A stretch of DNA of 64,000 nt from DATKFM01 sp963851215 (GTDB taxonomy: Bacteria > Pseudomonadota > Alphaproteobacteria > Dongiales > Dongiaceae). The notes under the pieces are model-generated. The model worked only from the letters and a program-made list of their open reading frames with translations. It made no database searches and had not been told where the DNA came from. Positions 51,124-61,863 of the stretch are shown here, one piece after another. Every line of letters begins with the position of its first letter. Position 1 is the stretch's first letter. The DNA lies in assembly GCA_963851215.1 (NCBI GenBank), contig CAWKOG010000016.1, positions 310,001 to 374,000 of the forward strand, in the 5' to 3' direction. The position numbers and the translations under genes were made by a program.

Positions 51124-51492
51124 CTTGAGGCCTCCTCATACCCACACGAACAGTGAGCATCTGTCTTGTATTATTGGGGCACCACTCAAAGAGCATTGTG
51201 TGGTCACCCTTATAGGCACTTGAAAATACAACAGATCTTAACGGGTGCCAAGTCGCTGCGAGCACCCCGCGGGCGTCGTCCAACAAACCCGGGTTTCTGC
51301 AGCAAATTCAAGGGCTAGGGAACCATGGAGGGGGATCGACGATGCGTTTCCTGCCCTTGGGTAGTTCCGGATTCGGAGGAGTTCGCAGCCTGGAGATGCA
51401 GGCTATTCCATCATTATCAATAGTGACATGATCGCTGGGAGGTTGGGGGCTGGCATCACAAACTAGTCGACAGCGGGCGTGGAAGGATAAAT
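51124..51492. other. divergent intergenic region
   Basis: 369 bases between the Gly-rich peptide gene and the plus-strand single-pass protein gene. I see no repeat or RNA. It must hold both divergent promoters. Confidence 0.4.
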
Positions 51493-51897
51493 GTGATCAC
51501 GCGACGATTGGTAACGAATGTCACTGTGGCAATGGTAGTTGCCGTGATTGCAGCGAACGTTGCCTTCTACTGGCTAAAGGCGAGTCGTCCGCTCGAATTG
51601 CGGCTCTGCGAGGGGATTGTTTTGAAGAATCTTCCTGCTTCGGGAAAGTATACAAGAGTTGAGGTCTTGCAGAAACAGATGCAAGGCAAAGCATCCTTGC
51701 TTGACATCAAGTTTGACATTGCCGCGCCGTCCGAGACGCCGATCAGAAGTTGGGCAGCTTGTGAGTTCAGCGGCGAGACCGATGCAGTTTATGGTCTTCC
51801 AGTTCTTACGAGGGTGCAAATCAATGGCGAAGATATTCCAGGCTTGGAGATCTTTGACAATGTTGTACGCAGAAAAGTTGCCAACTCCTGGCATTAG
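51493..51897 (+). CDS. single-pass membrane or exported protein, function unknown
   Basis: A 134-residue protein with one N-terminal hydrophobic segment (VAMVVAVIAANVAFYWL, about 12-28) and a beta-rich periplasmic part with two Cys. GGAAGGA lies upstream of the GTG at 51493; an ATG one frame off is stopped immediately by TGA, so the GTG is the start. It may be a small periplasmic anchor. No known family recognised. Confidence 0.6.
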   Translation: MITRRLVTNVTVAMVVAVIAANVAFYWLKASRPLELRLCEGIVLKNLPASGKYTRVEVLQKQMQGKASLLDIKFDIAAPSETPIRSWAACEFSGETDAVYGLPVLTRVQINGEDIPGLEIFDNVVRRKVANSWH

Positions 51898-51994
51898 CCA
51901 CCGTCCAATGTGACTTGATGCCATTGCGCCACGATTTCCGGTCGATAGGATGACGAGGCGAGTGCAGTCGCCTTCAATCCAGTCCAACAGATCC

Positions 51995-53393
51995 TTACCA
52001 TGAAGGTGGCGTTGCGCCGACCGCTTGCAGCGCTGCGGTTACCGCTGCCTTCAGCCGCTCCAGGCCAGCAGCATTAGTTGCCTCGCAGCGGACCACCAGA
52101 ATGTCCTGCGTATTGGATGCCCGCAGCAGCCACCAGCCGTCATCCGTCCGTACGCGCACACCGTCGATGCAATTCATGTCTGCGCCGGAAGCACGCGCTT
52201 GCTGCTTTGATCTCTTCCACCACGGCAAATTTTCGCAACTCTGTTGATGGTAGTCGGATTTCCGGCGTATTCACCACGATTGGGAGCGCATCGTACATTT
52301 CACTCAACGAGATGCCTGCCTTACCAACGAGACCAATCAGCCTCACAGCAGCATAAAGAGCGTCATCAAAACCGTAGTAGCGGTCGGCAAAGAAGAGATG
52401 CCCGCTCATTTCACCGGCGAGCGGTGCGTCAGTTTCCATCATCTTCGCTTTGATAAGGGAATGGCCGGTCTTCCACATGAGAGGCGTGCCGCCGGCGCGC
52501 TCGATCTCGTCAAAGAGGGTCTGGCTCGATTTTACATCGGCGATGATCGTCGATCGCGGTCTCGACAGCAGAACTTCCCGCGCGAACAGAATCATCATCT
52601 GATCGGCCCATAGGATACGTCCTGTTCCATCAACAACCCCGATGCGGTCGCCATCCCCGTCGAGGGCGATGCCAAGATCGCAGCTATTGGCACGAACGGC
52701 CTCAATGAGCTGGCGCAAGTTTTCCGGCACGGTGGGGTCCGGGTGGTGATTGGGAAAGCTGCCGTCAATCGTTTCGTTCAGCAGGATGTGCCGGCCGGGC
52801 AGCTGCTTCGTTAGCGCCGTCATGGCTTCGCCGGCGGCGCCATTTCCGGCGTCCCACGCCACCGTCAATGGCCGCACCTGGCCGGCGCCATCGGTAAGAC
52901 CGGCCGTCAGTCGATGCACATAGGCGTCGAACACCCTTCGCTCGACGACCAGGCCCCTCGGCGCCGAAGCATATTCGCCGGCCGCAGCGATGTGCCCCAG
53001 TTCCTGGATCGCCGTACCGTAAAAGGGCGATTTCCCCAGCATCATCTTAAAGCCGTTCTGATCCGGCGGGTTGTGAGAGCCTGTAATCATGATCCCGCCC
53101 GCCGCACCCTGGGTCAGCGTGGCGAAGTACAGCATTGGGGTAGGTCCAAGGCCGGCGCGCCAGGCTTCCAGCCCGCAATCCCGGACGCCCTCCACGACAG
53201 CCGCCTCCAACTCGGGTGAGCTCAGCCGGCCGTCATAGCCTATGCAGACCTGCTGCCCGCCTTGGCGCGCCACGATGCTGCCAAAACTGCGGCCAATAGC
53301 GTAGGCATCTTCCCTGTTGATCGTCGTCCCAACGGTGCCGCGGATATCGTATTCACGCAGGACCGTCGGATTGAAGCGATGCACCGTTGTCAT
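51995..53393 (-). pseudogene. phosphomannomutase/phosphoglucomutase, one frameshift
   Basis: Alpha-phosphohexomutase of about 465 residues that makes mannose-1-phosphate or glucose-1-phosphate for nucleotide-sugar synthesis. N-terminal FNPTVLREYDIRGTVG, phosphoserine loop GGIMITGSHNPPDQNGFKMM, metal loop ALDGDGDRIGVVD, and sugar-specificity loop GEMSGHLFFADR. The frame shifts near 52190, where the fourth domain begins, and resumes with GWWLLRASNTQDILVVRCEA. Everything needed is present, so a sequence error is likely. It supplies sugar phosphate to the glycan locus. Confidence 0.88.
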
Positions 53394-53729
53394 AATCCAA
53401 CCTACCCTTTGGCTGCAGGCTCACTGACGCCGCAGCGCAGCAGGCGAAATCAACATATAGGCGTCGTCCCGCAACATCCGGCACATTAGGTACTGAGACA
53501 CCGAATGATCAACTGCGCGCGATGCCGGTTCTTCCGCGATCGTGGTTGTCCTGCGATGGTTGGGTAGTGTTTCAAGACTGTACACAAGCCTGTACAAAAT
53601 TGCCCCGCACTGTCGTGATTGAAGATCTCATCAATTCGGCGTACAATTTAGTGCAATAAACAATTAATCATACGGGCCGAACCAGTGATGTGGCGGGGGC
53701 ACTCATCGGCTGGCTCTAGGAGATTGCCT
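53394..53729. other. intergenic region upstream of the acidic-repeat protein gene
   Basis: 336 bases, relatively AT-rich near 53600-53670. No gene is seen. It lies between divergent genes and should contain both promoters. Confidence 0.4.
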
Positions 53730-54606
53730 ATGCGTGCCCGCAGTAGAAACGCCAAATTGTTGCGAGTTGGAGTTCCCCTCGGTGTAGGTGCCCTAGCTCT
53801 CATTGCCGGGGTCAATGGTCCTCTCGCGCAGATGTCGGAAATGGACGGTTTCGACAGGGCCATCACTACCGGCACCAAAGAAGATGCGCTGGCCTTCATC
53901 AGCGATTTCCGGTCCAGCCATCTGGTTCCTGATCTGATCGAGCTGCTTCCTCCCGATGTGGCGGCCGCCGTCTGTGCGGAGCTGGGCGGAAGCGGAAGCA
54001 ACGCAACGGACCGCGCCTGTGACCAAATCATGACCGCTCTCACGGCCATGCCCGCTGCCGGGATCACCGCTCCCGACGTGGTCACAACCGAACAAGCTCC
54101 CGTCGTGGTCACAACCGAACAAGACGACGAAACGCAAACACAGATCGGCCCTGAAAGCGACGAACCTGGGAACCGCGGTGACGCGCAGTGCCGATGGCAG
54201 CGCTGACGGTAGTGCCGAGGCAGCGCCGACGGCAGTGCCGATGGCAGCGCTGACGGCAGTGCCGACGGCAGTGCCGATGGCAGCGCTGACGGAAGTGCCG
54301 ATGGCAGCGCTGACGGCAGCGCCGATGGCAGCGCTGACGGCAGTGCCGATGGCAGCGCTGACGGCAGTGCCGATGGCAGCGCTGACGGCAGTGCCGATGG
54401 CAGCGCTGACGGCAGTGCCGATGGCGGCGATGGGACGGCAGCCGAGGCAGGGACGGCGGCGACGGCGATGGAGACGGCGGCGACGGCGATGGAGACGGCG
54501 GCGACGGTGAAGGAGACGGCGGCGACGGTGAAGGAGACGGCGGTGACGGTGAAGGAGACGGCGGTGACGGTGAAGGAGCGGCAGAGGGTGCTGCCACCGG
54601 CGTGTA
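53730..54606 (+). pseudogene. exported protein with acidic Asp-Gly-Ser-Ala and Gly-Asp repeats, probable frameshifts
   Basis: The ATG at 53730 follows AGGAG at seven bases. The product has a signal or anchor (VGVPLGVGALALIAGVNGP), a folded part of about 100 residues (DGFDRAITTGTKEDALAFIS), a duplicated VTTEQ linker and then a repeat tract. In the frame opened by one missing base near 54186, and a second near 54212, the DNA reads as (D-G-S-A)n then G-D-G-D-G-D / G-D-G-E-G-D units, ending in EGAATGV and stop at 54606. Read in the original frame it ends early at 54206. The acidic repeats look calcium-binding or spacer-like. Length changes by replication slippage are expected. Confidence 0.6.
54185..54595 (+). 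repeat. 24-base tandem repeat tract followed by an 18-base repeat tract
   Basis: About ten copies of a 24-base unit (GCAGTGCCGATGGCAGCGCT plus four bases), some halved to 12 bases, run to about 54428. An 18-base Gly/Asp/Glu unit follows (GGCGACGGCGATGGAGAC and variants), five or six copies to 54595. Copies differ by single changes (T to C, C to A), typical of slippage-driven expansion. Confidence 0.85.
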
Positions 54607-54741
54607 AATCCCGAATTCTGGACGTATAAGTCTAGTCAGCGGCTGACAGACTCTACAAAGCCGGCCGGGATAGTTTGTAGTTGAAGTTTCAATCTTTGCT
54701 TTCGCAACAATCGAGCAGCCTACGGTTTGCTGGTATCACGC

Positions 54742-56071
54742 CTATACTGGATCTGATGTGTGCACTTTCTCCTTGTACTGCAGCAACGGACAGATACGTC
54801 CGACCCACCTGAGAACGCCGCGCTGCTCTATCCATAGAGCGTAGGCAACATAATCGGGATCGCATGACAAATGCCGTTCCTCCGCCCTGGCGCGGAGGAA
54901 ATAGATCGCATTGACACCAAGTAGCAGCAGACAGCTTCGAATCGCTTCGGCGAAGCCGGCACTCGATATGAATGGTACAGAGATCATCCACCACATCAGA
55001 TTCTTTGATAGATACGATGGGTGTTTAGTCCACCGAAATGGCCCATGGGTAAGGATGCCGCGGTGCGTCAGGTTCGAGAACCGAAACCCAAACACCAGTA
55101 TTGACCAGGCATGGATTGTGAGCAGAGCAACAATGGCCACTCCCCACAGCACCTGAAGTGTCGGCTTCTCGTTGAGCCATTCAATCCATGAAAAGTCACT
55201 TCGGTAATCCAAATAGCGGTGGAAGAGGACGCCTGAGAATGGCTGGTAGCAAATCAATGCAACAGCCCAACCCGAAGAACGTTGAATCGGCCGAGCGGAT
55301 CTGGCTATCAATCACGCGGAGAGTCAGACAGTAACCCAGTGTGGCAAACAATAGATCGACTGCGAATGAGAGATTCCAGACGAGGTGGTAGAACGACAGA
55401 AAGCCGTCTACGTATGATGTGGCGAGGATTGCGCCGATGATGTTGGTTAGATAGACAAACATCAGCGGCAGAAAGAAGCCTTTGATGATCCATCCTAGCG
55501 CATGTTGCCGCAGCAGCGCACCGTCGACGCGCTCGAACCTCCCCAGTATGGCCATGCCGGAGTGCCAGTAGCCATCATGAGGTTCGTACATTCGCCGATC
55601 GATACAGAAGAAGTAAGGCACGCTGGCGATAGCGAGCCAGGGACCGGCGTCGCGCAGTGCTGCCCAAAAAGGCCAGTAGAACCGATCTTGATAAACAGGG
55701 AACAGCCAATAGCAAACTGCGAGGGTCGACACGGTAGCGGCTAGTCCAAGCAGCTTGACAAGGACGCGCATGATCGCAGAACGATCCATCGGGTCCAGCG
55801 ATCGTACCGGCGGCCAAACGAGACCGGTGGACGGACGCTTGTGCACGCGAAGGACGATCAAGTCCAAGAGCACCATCGGCAAGATGGTAGCCGCCAATGC
55901 GATGAGACTCCGATGGACGGGGGTAATACTGCTTCCGTGCATCAGAACGAGCGAAATTAGGAAACCTGCTAGCCCCGACGCCGCAACCCAACCATTGGCG
56001 CAGGAAGCAGGCCGGACGAGCACTACGGACTCTTGCGCCTTACCTTCATTTCTCGGAGTGGGCCGGTTCAT
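54742..56071 (-). pseudogene. multi-pass membrane protein with ICMT/PEMT-like methyltransferase domain, one frameshift
   Basis: About 440 residues over two frames joined near 55285. The N-terminal part has about seven helices (GLAGFLISLVLMHGSSI, LIALAATILPMVLLDLIVL, IIKGFFLPLMFVYLTNII). The C-terminal part carries the isoprenylcysteine/phospholipid methyltransferase signature (ILTHGPFRWTKHPSYLSKNL), which holds the S-adenosylmethionine-binding R-x-x-x-H-P-x-Y core, then LRARAEERHLSCDPDYVAYA. It probably methylates a lipid or a modified carboxylate at the membrane. Substrate unknown. Confidence 0.72.
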
Positions 56072-56314
56072 CGGAAGCTGTTCAACTCAAATCTACTGGG
56101 TTCATTCCACCCTAACACGGTCCAGGACCCGTAGCATGGCCGCATCCATCCTCGACGCATTGTACTAAATCTATACACTGCTCAGCGGCGCGGACAATCA
56201 GCACTCGAACAAAGGCCGAGGTTTGTCGTTAGAAAGTACCAGATTTCGCCGGCGCAGTTGTTATTGCGCGCCACCCGGGTATACTTTCCGCAAATGCGTC
56301 GAGATTGATCGCTC

Positions 56315-57650
56315 ATGCGTGTAGCAATGATTGGCACCGGTTATGTGGGGCTGGTTTCCGGCGCCTGCTTTTCCGAGTTCGGCCACGAAGTGGTGTGCGT
56401 CGACAAGGACCGGGAGCGAATTGAAAACCTCGACAGGGGCCGTATTCCCATCTTTGAGCCTGGTCTTGACGTGCTGGTCGAGCGCAACTGCGGCGCCGGA
56501 CGTCTGACATTCACCACGGATTTGCAACCCGCCGTAGCCGGCGCGGACGCGGTTTTCATCGCTGTCGGTACGCCGAGCCGGCGCGGTGACGGACATGCCG
56601 ATCTTTCCTATGTATACGCCGCGGGACGCGAGATCGCGGACGCGCTGACGGGGTATGCCGCTATCATAACGAAATCGACGGTTCCCGTGGGAACCGGCCG
56701 GGAACTCGCCAGGATCATGCGGGAAGTGAATGCAGACGCGACTTTCGATGTCGTCGCAAACCCTGAATTCCTACGCGAGGGATCGGCGATCAATGATTTC
56801 ATCCGACCCGACCGGGTGGTTATCGGCACGGACAATGAACGGGCACGTGAAGTCATGCGGCAGCTCTATCGGCCGCTCTACCTGATCGAAAAACCGATAT
56901 TGTTCACGGAGATTGAAACCGCAGAGCTGATCAAGTACGCCGCCAACGCCTTCCTGGCGATCAAGATCACATTCATCAACGAGATTGCCGATCTCTGTGA
57001 AAAAGTCGGCGCAAATGTCCATGACGTCGCCAGGGGTATCGGACTCGACGGGCGCATCGGCTCAAAGTTTCTTCATCCCGGACCCGGCTTCGGCGGTTCG
57101 TGCTTTCCGAAAGACTCTGCAGGCTCTCATCACTACGGCCGCCGATGCCGGAGCGCCGCTGCGCATGGTCGAAACCATGTTCTCTGTTAACGAAACCCGC
57201 AAACGAGCGATGAGCGAGCGCATTATCGAGGGCTGCGGCGGTTCTGTGGCCAATAAGACATTGGCCGTGCTCGGCCTTACCTTCAAGCCGAACACGGACG
57301 ATATGCGCGACAGTCCCAGCCTCTCGATACTGCCAGCTCTGCTCAATGCTGGTGCCAATATCCGTGCGTTTGATCCCGCGGGGATGCGGGAAGCAGCGAA
57401 GCTGATGCCCAACGTCGCTTACTGCGACAATGAGTACACGGCGATCGCCGACGCTGACGCCCTTATCATTCTCACGGAGTGGAACGAGTTCCGTGCCCTC
57501 GACTTTGCGCGTATGCGTCAATTGCTCAAACGGCCGCTGATTTTCGATTTCCGCAATATCTATGAGCCGGCGGAAATGGCCAAGCTCGGCTTCGATTACT
57601 ATAGCATCGGACGCAAGTTCGTGAGCAGTAGCGATAGCGGGGGCGCATAG
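56315..57650 (+). pseudogene. ugd: UDP-glucose 6-dehydrogenase, one frameshift
   Basis: Oxidises UDP-glucose to UDP-glucuronate in two NAD-dependent steps; about 445 residues. N-terminal NAD domain MRVAMIGTGYVGLVSGACFS, the substrate and central part PNPEFLREGSAINDF-like motif (VVANPEFLREGSAI), YAANAFLAIKITFINEIADL, and the nucleophile Cys263 in GGSCFPKD. The frame shifts right after that motif, near 57115, and the UDP-binding domain continues (VLGLTFKPNTDDMRDSPSL, LTEWNEFRALDFARM). The catalytic half is undamaged. It provides the uronic-acid donor of the locus. Confidence 0.9.
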
Positions 57651-57739
57651 CCTTGCGCCTAAGTTGGCAGTGAATGCACTTGAGTGAGTTTAGCTAGAGC
57701 GTCGCTTCGCCGTAATGCTATCTTTCCGCACAATGTTCG

Positions 57740-58582
57740 TTAGCGAAAGCAGATTATCGGCACCATGTAGTCGCCAGCGTAGCGCGCGGGGGCTTGTTGC
57801 GCGGATGCACCGCCCTGCCCGCTTGTAATATCTACACCAATCGACGCGAAGAGACGCTGAATTACCTCAACGCTGATCCCGTACCCGATTTCACTCGGCC
57901 AATCCGGGCTCAGTTTATCGATGACTATTCCGACGACTTCGCCGTGTTTGCCGACGAGCGGACCACCGGCAGATTGCCCCCCCAAATAGGCTGTATTCTG
58001 TAGAACGCCTTTGAGTTCCGCCGGGCCAATTGGCGACTGCACAACGCCATCGACGATTTCGAGGGGCATAAACATTCCATCCAAAATCGGATACGCATGC
58101 GCACTCACTTTTTCTCCCTTCACAACCGGTCTTGCGCGGAAAACGGCATGGACCGGGGACGGCTGCCTGGTGCCCAGAATTGCCAGCGCATTCAGGGAGC
58201 TGCCGGCGATGAGGGTGACATGGAGAAGCTCGAAATTGTCCAACACTGCGACTCTGCGGCAGCCCCTGATCTGGCTCCAGGTCGTCAGGATATGACCCTT
58301 ATCGTCAACATAGAAACCATTGCCGACCGCCTCCGCTCCTGGCTCCAGATCTGCCGGCTCAATGGGCGCCGCAGGCTTCTCGGCAGCACGATTTTTCGAT
58401 TGCGCGACGTCGTTGCTTCGCGACGGCTGCGTAGTGCCCTGCGCGGTATCGGATGAAGCAACGACTGGGCCTCTGTATGTCGCAGCTCCAACCTTGCTGA
58501 GGTCCGCCCCGTTATTGCTGCACCCGGCTAAAACCATAGAGGAGACGAGGCAAATCCGGAGGTTCGCGCAGATGCGCCACAT
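57740..58582 (-). CDS. trypsin-like (S1C-fold) lipoprotein with all three catalytic positions replaced
   Basis: A 280-residue protein with a lipobox L-A-G-C at 18-21 (CLVSSMVLAGC), a Ser/Pro-rich linker and a trypsin-like domain (about 87-255). Aligned by eye with HtrA-type proteases: GHILTTWSQIRGC puts Ser103 at the catalytic His position, SSLNALAIL puts Ala132 at the Asp position, and GGQSAGGPL puts Ala205 at the Ser position. If the alignment is right it is catalytically dead and binds rather than cuts. The ATG at 58582 after GAGG gives the lipobox directly; the frame is open to 58684. Confidence 0.75.
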   Translation of the reverse strand: MWRICANLRICLVSSMVLAGCSNNGADLSKVGAATYRGPVVASSDTAQGTTQPSRSNDVAQSKNRAAEKPAAPIEPADLEPGAEAVGNGFYVDDKGHILTTWSQIRGCRRVAVLDNFELLHVTLIAGSSLNALAILGTRQPSPVHAVFRARPVVKGEKVSAHAYPILDGMFMPLEIVDGVVQSPIGPAELKGVLQNTAYLGGQSAGGPLVGKHGEVVGIVIDKLSPDWPSEIGYGISVEVIQRLFASIGVDITSGQGGASAQQAPARYAGDYMVPIICFR

Positions 58583-58937
58583 CGACCTCGCGCAGGTCCG
58601 AAGTTCGCATGTCGCGCGGGTAGTCATTTGCGGCAACAGAAGACTCATCGGGCTCCCCCGGCAATCGCATGCGGTCGCCAGCACACGTGCACTGAGACCA
58701 AAAGACTAGCATGGGATACCACTCTGCAAATAGGTGAGTCCGCTTGCAAGCTTACTTTCTCGTAACGCTGGCCCCGCCCGCGCTATCATCTGCATGGGTC
58801 CTGTCGGGCAGCTCGAGTTCAAGGCCTGAGGATCGCACAAACATGGTTAATCGATGGGGACCCGTTGCCCGACCCTTTGGTCTTTCGGCCGCAAGTCTCT
58901 GGCCGACAGACGTCCACTGGCCCCGCAAGTTGCGCGA

Positions 58938-59732
58938 CTAGGCTCGCCCCAACACTGCCTGAACTGTCTTGTAGGACATGGTTAGAGCGAGAAATGAATA
59001 GTATCTCGCTGGAGAAAGTCGGTACTTCTCGCGAATGCGGCGCAGGTTCCAGGCGTGGCGGTGAAGAAGGAGCGGCAAATTGTTGCGCGGATAGATGGAT
59101 GTCGCCGAATACTTCCGATACAGAACGTCCGACCCCGGACGCCGTGCGGTTCGCACATTGCTGAGATATGCTTCCAACACGAAGTGATAATCCTCGATGC
59201 CGCGCAGCTGCGGATCCTCGTCAAAGAAAAACTGCCGCTCAAAAATTAGGCGGCGGCTTACGCAGACTGTCTGGATCATCACCAGATTGCGGAACAAGAT
59301 CATCGTGCTTATCGGTGCAGGATCCAATACGGCCACGATATTGTCGAGGCTGTTCACAAAATACTCGCAGCCACTAAAGAGTAAATCGACGGGATCGGCC
59401 GTAAGAAAGGCCGCGTCATGCGCGAGCTTCTCGGACTTCCAGATATCGTCTGAATCAAGGAATGCTATGTAGTCACCAGTGGCCTGGCGCATTCCAAAGT
59501 TCCGCGGTCCCGCCGGCCTGCCGAAGTGTTGTGGGCAGGGGAGCAGGCGGATCCGGGAATTGCGCTTCGCAAATCCTAGAACGATGTCGGGTGTCGCATC
59601 CGTTGATGCATCGTCGGCAACAACGACCTCAAATTCGCGCCAGGATTGCTTCGATACGCTCTCAAGCGTCTCAGCAATGCTCAGCGCCGCGTTGTATGCG
59701 GGAATCACGACGGAGAATTTCAGGTTTGGCAC
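58938..59732 (-). CDS. family 2 glycosyltransferase
   Basis: Intact inverting GT-A glycosyltransferase of 264 residues. N-terminal nucleotide-binding strand FSVVIPAYNAALSIAETLES, VVADDASTDATPDIV, the metal-binding D-S-D-D at 93-96 (YIAFLDSDDIWKSEKL) and the acceptor-side EDYHFVLEAYL with its general-base-like Glu-Asp. A basic C-terminal part (RHAWNLRRIREKYRLS) could sit at the membrane. No helices. It adds a sugar to the locus's glycan. Donor unknown. Confidence 0.9.
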   Translation of the reverse strand: MPNLKFSVVIPAYNAALSIAETLESVSKQSWREFEVVVADDASTDATPDIVLGFAKRNSRIRLLPCPQHFGRPAGPRNFGMRQATGDYIAFLDSDDIWKSEKLAHDAAFLTADPVDLLFSGCEYFVNSLDNIVAVLDPAPISTMILFRNLVMIQTVCVSRRLIFERQFFFDEDPQLRGIEDYHFVLEAYLSNVRTARRPGSDVLYRKYSATSIYPRNNLPLLLHRHAWNLRRIREKYRLSPARYYSFLALTMSYKTVQAVLGRA

Positions 59733-59923
59733 CGATCAAACTCGCGCATTCAATTGAATGCATCCTCGCTCACAGACGGCGAAAGAGTAGAATAACTTGT
59801 CTACTCGCGAAAGTCGGAAGTCGGATTCTTCAAAAATCCTTTTACTGGGTCCGTAATGCCTTCAAGCTTCCTTCATACGCCAATACCGCATGAAGCTTCT
59901 GGCCAGAGTCAGCTAGCTGTCAC

Positions 59924-61498
59924 TCATAGGCGGCACGCGCCGGTGCGAACTCCGATTGGGGCGCATGCCGCCCCGCCACTGCATAGCGGCCATCGATCTC
60001 GGAAATGGCCCATGTCAATAGGATCGTAAAGCGAGGATGACTGGCGCCAAATACCGGCGCCTCGATGTTGAAGAGTAACGCACAAACTCGGTTTCTCACT
60101 CTGGCCAGGGCGTACCTCAGCCGACCCTCCTTTAACAACCTCCCGAGCCGACGAAGCGAGCCATACAGGGTTCTGCCGGCGGTCCACCAAAGAGTTCTTG
60201 GGATAAAATGCAAGAAGGTACTGGAGGTACAATCCCTCGCGCTTGCAGTAGCCGTAGATGCTTGCGTGGGCCGCCGGAGACATCCTGTCACGGCCTTGAA
60301 ACAGCAAAAGGCTGGCCGCTCGCTTGGCCTGCCCAACGATGGTGCGTGGAACGCCTGCTTCCTCGAGAATCCTTCGCGGCACCGGACGGTCGTAACCGCC
60401 GCCCAAACAGTACGCCGCCATTTCCGGGGCATTTGAGATCCGGTGAACGTCGGGCCACCGCTGGCCGCCAATGTAAGGGATCGGCAGGTGCAGAAAGTTG
60501 TTACGAAGTCGAAACTCGCCGAGGCTGCAACCGCTTAGGCCGATGGTGGGAAGGTTGGTACTGGGCATATGACCTTTCTCCCAGACCACCCCACCATAGA
60601 CGCCGGTTGTCACAATGCGACCAGGCAGCTTTTCCACCAGCGCATTAAAGAACAGATCCTCCCCTTGCATGCCCGGGGCAAGGAATTCTGCTTCAGCCAG
60701 ATACGATCCGGTCGCGTGCGTCAGCCCCGTGAATTCGGAATGATTAAGTCCTAGCAGGTTCGCCGCAGCCTTGCCGGAGTCCGGGTGTCCCTTGTTCGAA
60801 GTTGCTAATCCCACCGATTCGTTACAGCCGCAGGACTTTGCGATGACTGCTGCCGCGCCGGAGTCATAGCCCGACGTTAAAGTTGCTATCGGCCGGTACC
60901 GGCACTTCCGTTTGGGATCTTCGGCATTCTGAAATACACGCGCCGTCACTCCGCGCATGTATGATACATAGTCGTCGAAACAAGGGAAGCTTGGCGGCAA
61001 GGGCTTGGGCGCCAACTCCAAATTGCCAAGCGGACGGATCACTGCGTTATGGTGATGCACTAGCGTAACTGTACCGCCATCGAGCTGGAACTTCTGTGGC
61101 GTACTGTCCAGCCCCCTACCAATTGCCGAGAACCGCCTACCATAGCCGGCATGCTTGGGATCAAATCTCAGTCCGCAATAGTGGAGCAGAAAGGCCAGCG
61201 AATTCGAAACCACGCGCGGCCGATCCGTTGAAGCGATGTACAGCGGTTCGAGCGAGTGTGAAGCCGGGACGAAGATTGTGCCGGCGGCACTAAACAAGGC
61301 GCCCGAACCAAAGACATTGGCAGCACTGCTGAAGCCGGCGTCCGCAAATGGGCCGTCCCATGCGCCCTCGAAGAACCCATTTCCGAACCGCTCGACCATT
61401 CGCCCATGCAGCAGCAGTGCCTCCCCGCTGCCGTTCGGCAGAACCACGAGCCAGGCAAGCGATGGAAGTCCCTCAATCTCCTTTGCCGCGAAATCCAT
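59924..61498 (-). pseudogene. asparagine-synthetase-like ATP-dependent ligase without glutaminase Cys, one frameshift
   Basis: About 525 residues from the ATG at 61498. The N-terminal half (about 1-170) has the fold pattern of a class II amidotransferase but no Cys at position 2. The synthetase domain has the pyrophosphatase loop IATLTSGYDSGAAAVIAK (near 205-220), SNKGHPDSGKAAANLLGLNH and GVYGGVVWEKGH. The frame shifts near 60130-60180, and the true C-terminus (RFTILLTWAISEIDGRYAVA) is in the neighbouring frame. It probably adenylates a carboxylate and joins it to an amine or ammonia. It follows the GT2 gene on the map and diverges from a second enzyme of the same family. Confidence 0.75.
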
Positions 61499-61863
61499 CT
61501 TTTTTGTCCAACTCAATCGTCCAATCGGCGCTTCCGGGGCGTCTTGCCGGTCAGCTTCGCTATCGCGACGAATGCTAACACCATAAAAACACTGTATCCA
61601 TGGTTTCAGCCCTATCTGGACCCAGCGTCCTCGCATTGATGAATACCGGATCGACACCAACCTTAGCAATCAGCAAGGCTCACTGGAAGCCGTTAGCAGC
61701 CGATGGATTGTCTCAGTCTCTGCGCCTTGCCACTAACCTGGTACATATGACCAGTGTTTCCGGTCCACCCCGCTCCCACTCGGACGCCTGTCCGGCTTGC
61801 CTGCCGGCCGGCGGCATGCAACCTAATACTTGGCCGGGTCGCATGGGCGAATTCACTTAGGCA
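61499..61863. other. divergent promoter region between the two Asn-synthetase-like genes
   Basis: 365 bases with no gene I can support. An upstream extension of the minus-strand frame to 61669 is open but unlike the family. Confidence 0.45.

Noticed and set aside
50975..51286. 103-residue minus-strand frame overlapping the Gly-rich peptide
   Set aside because: The 46-residue frame has a strong ribosome-binding site and a signal peptide; the longer frame has neither.
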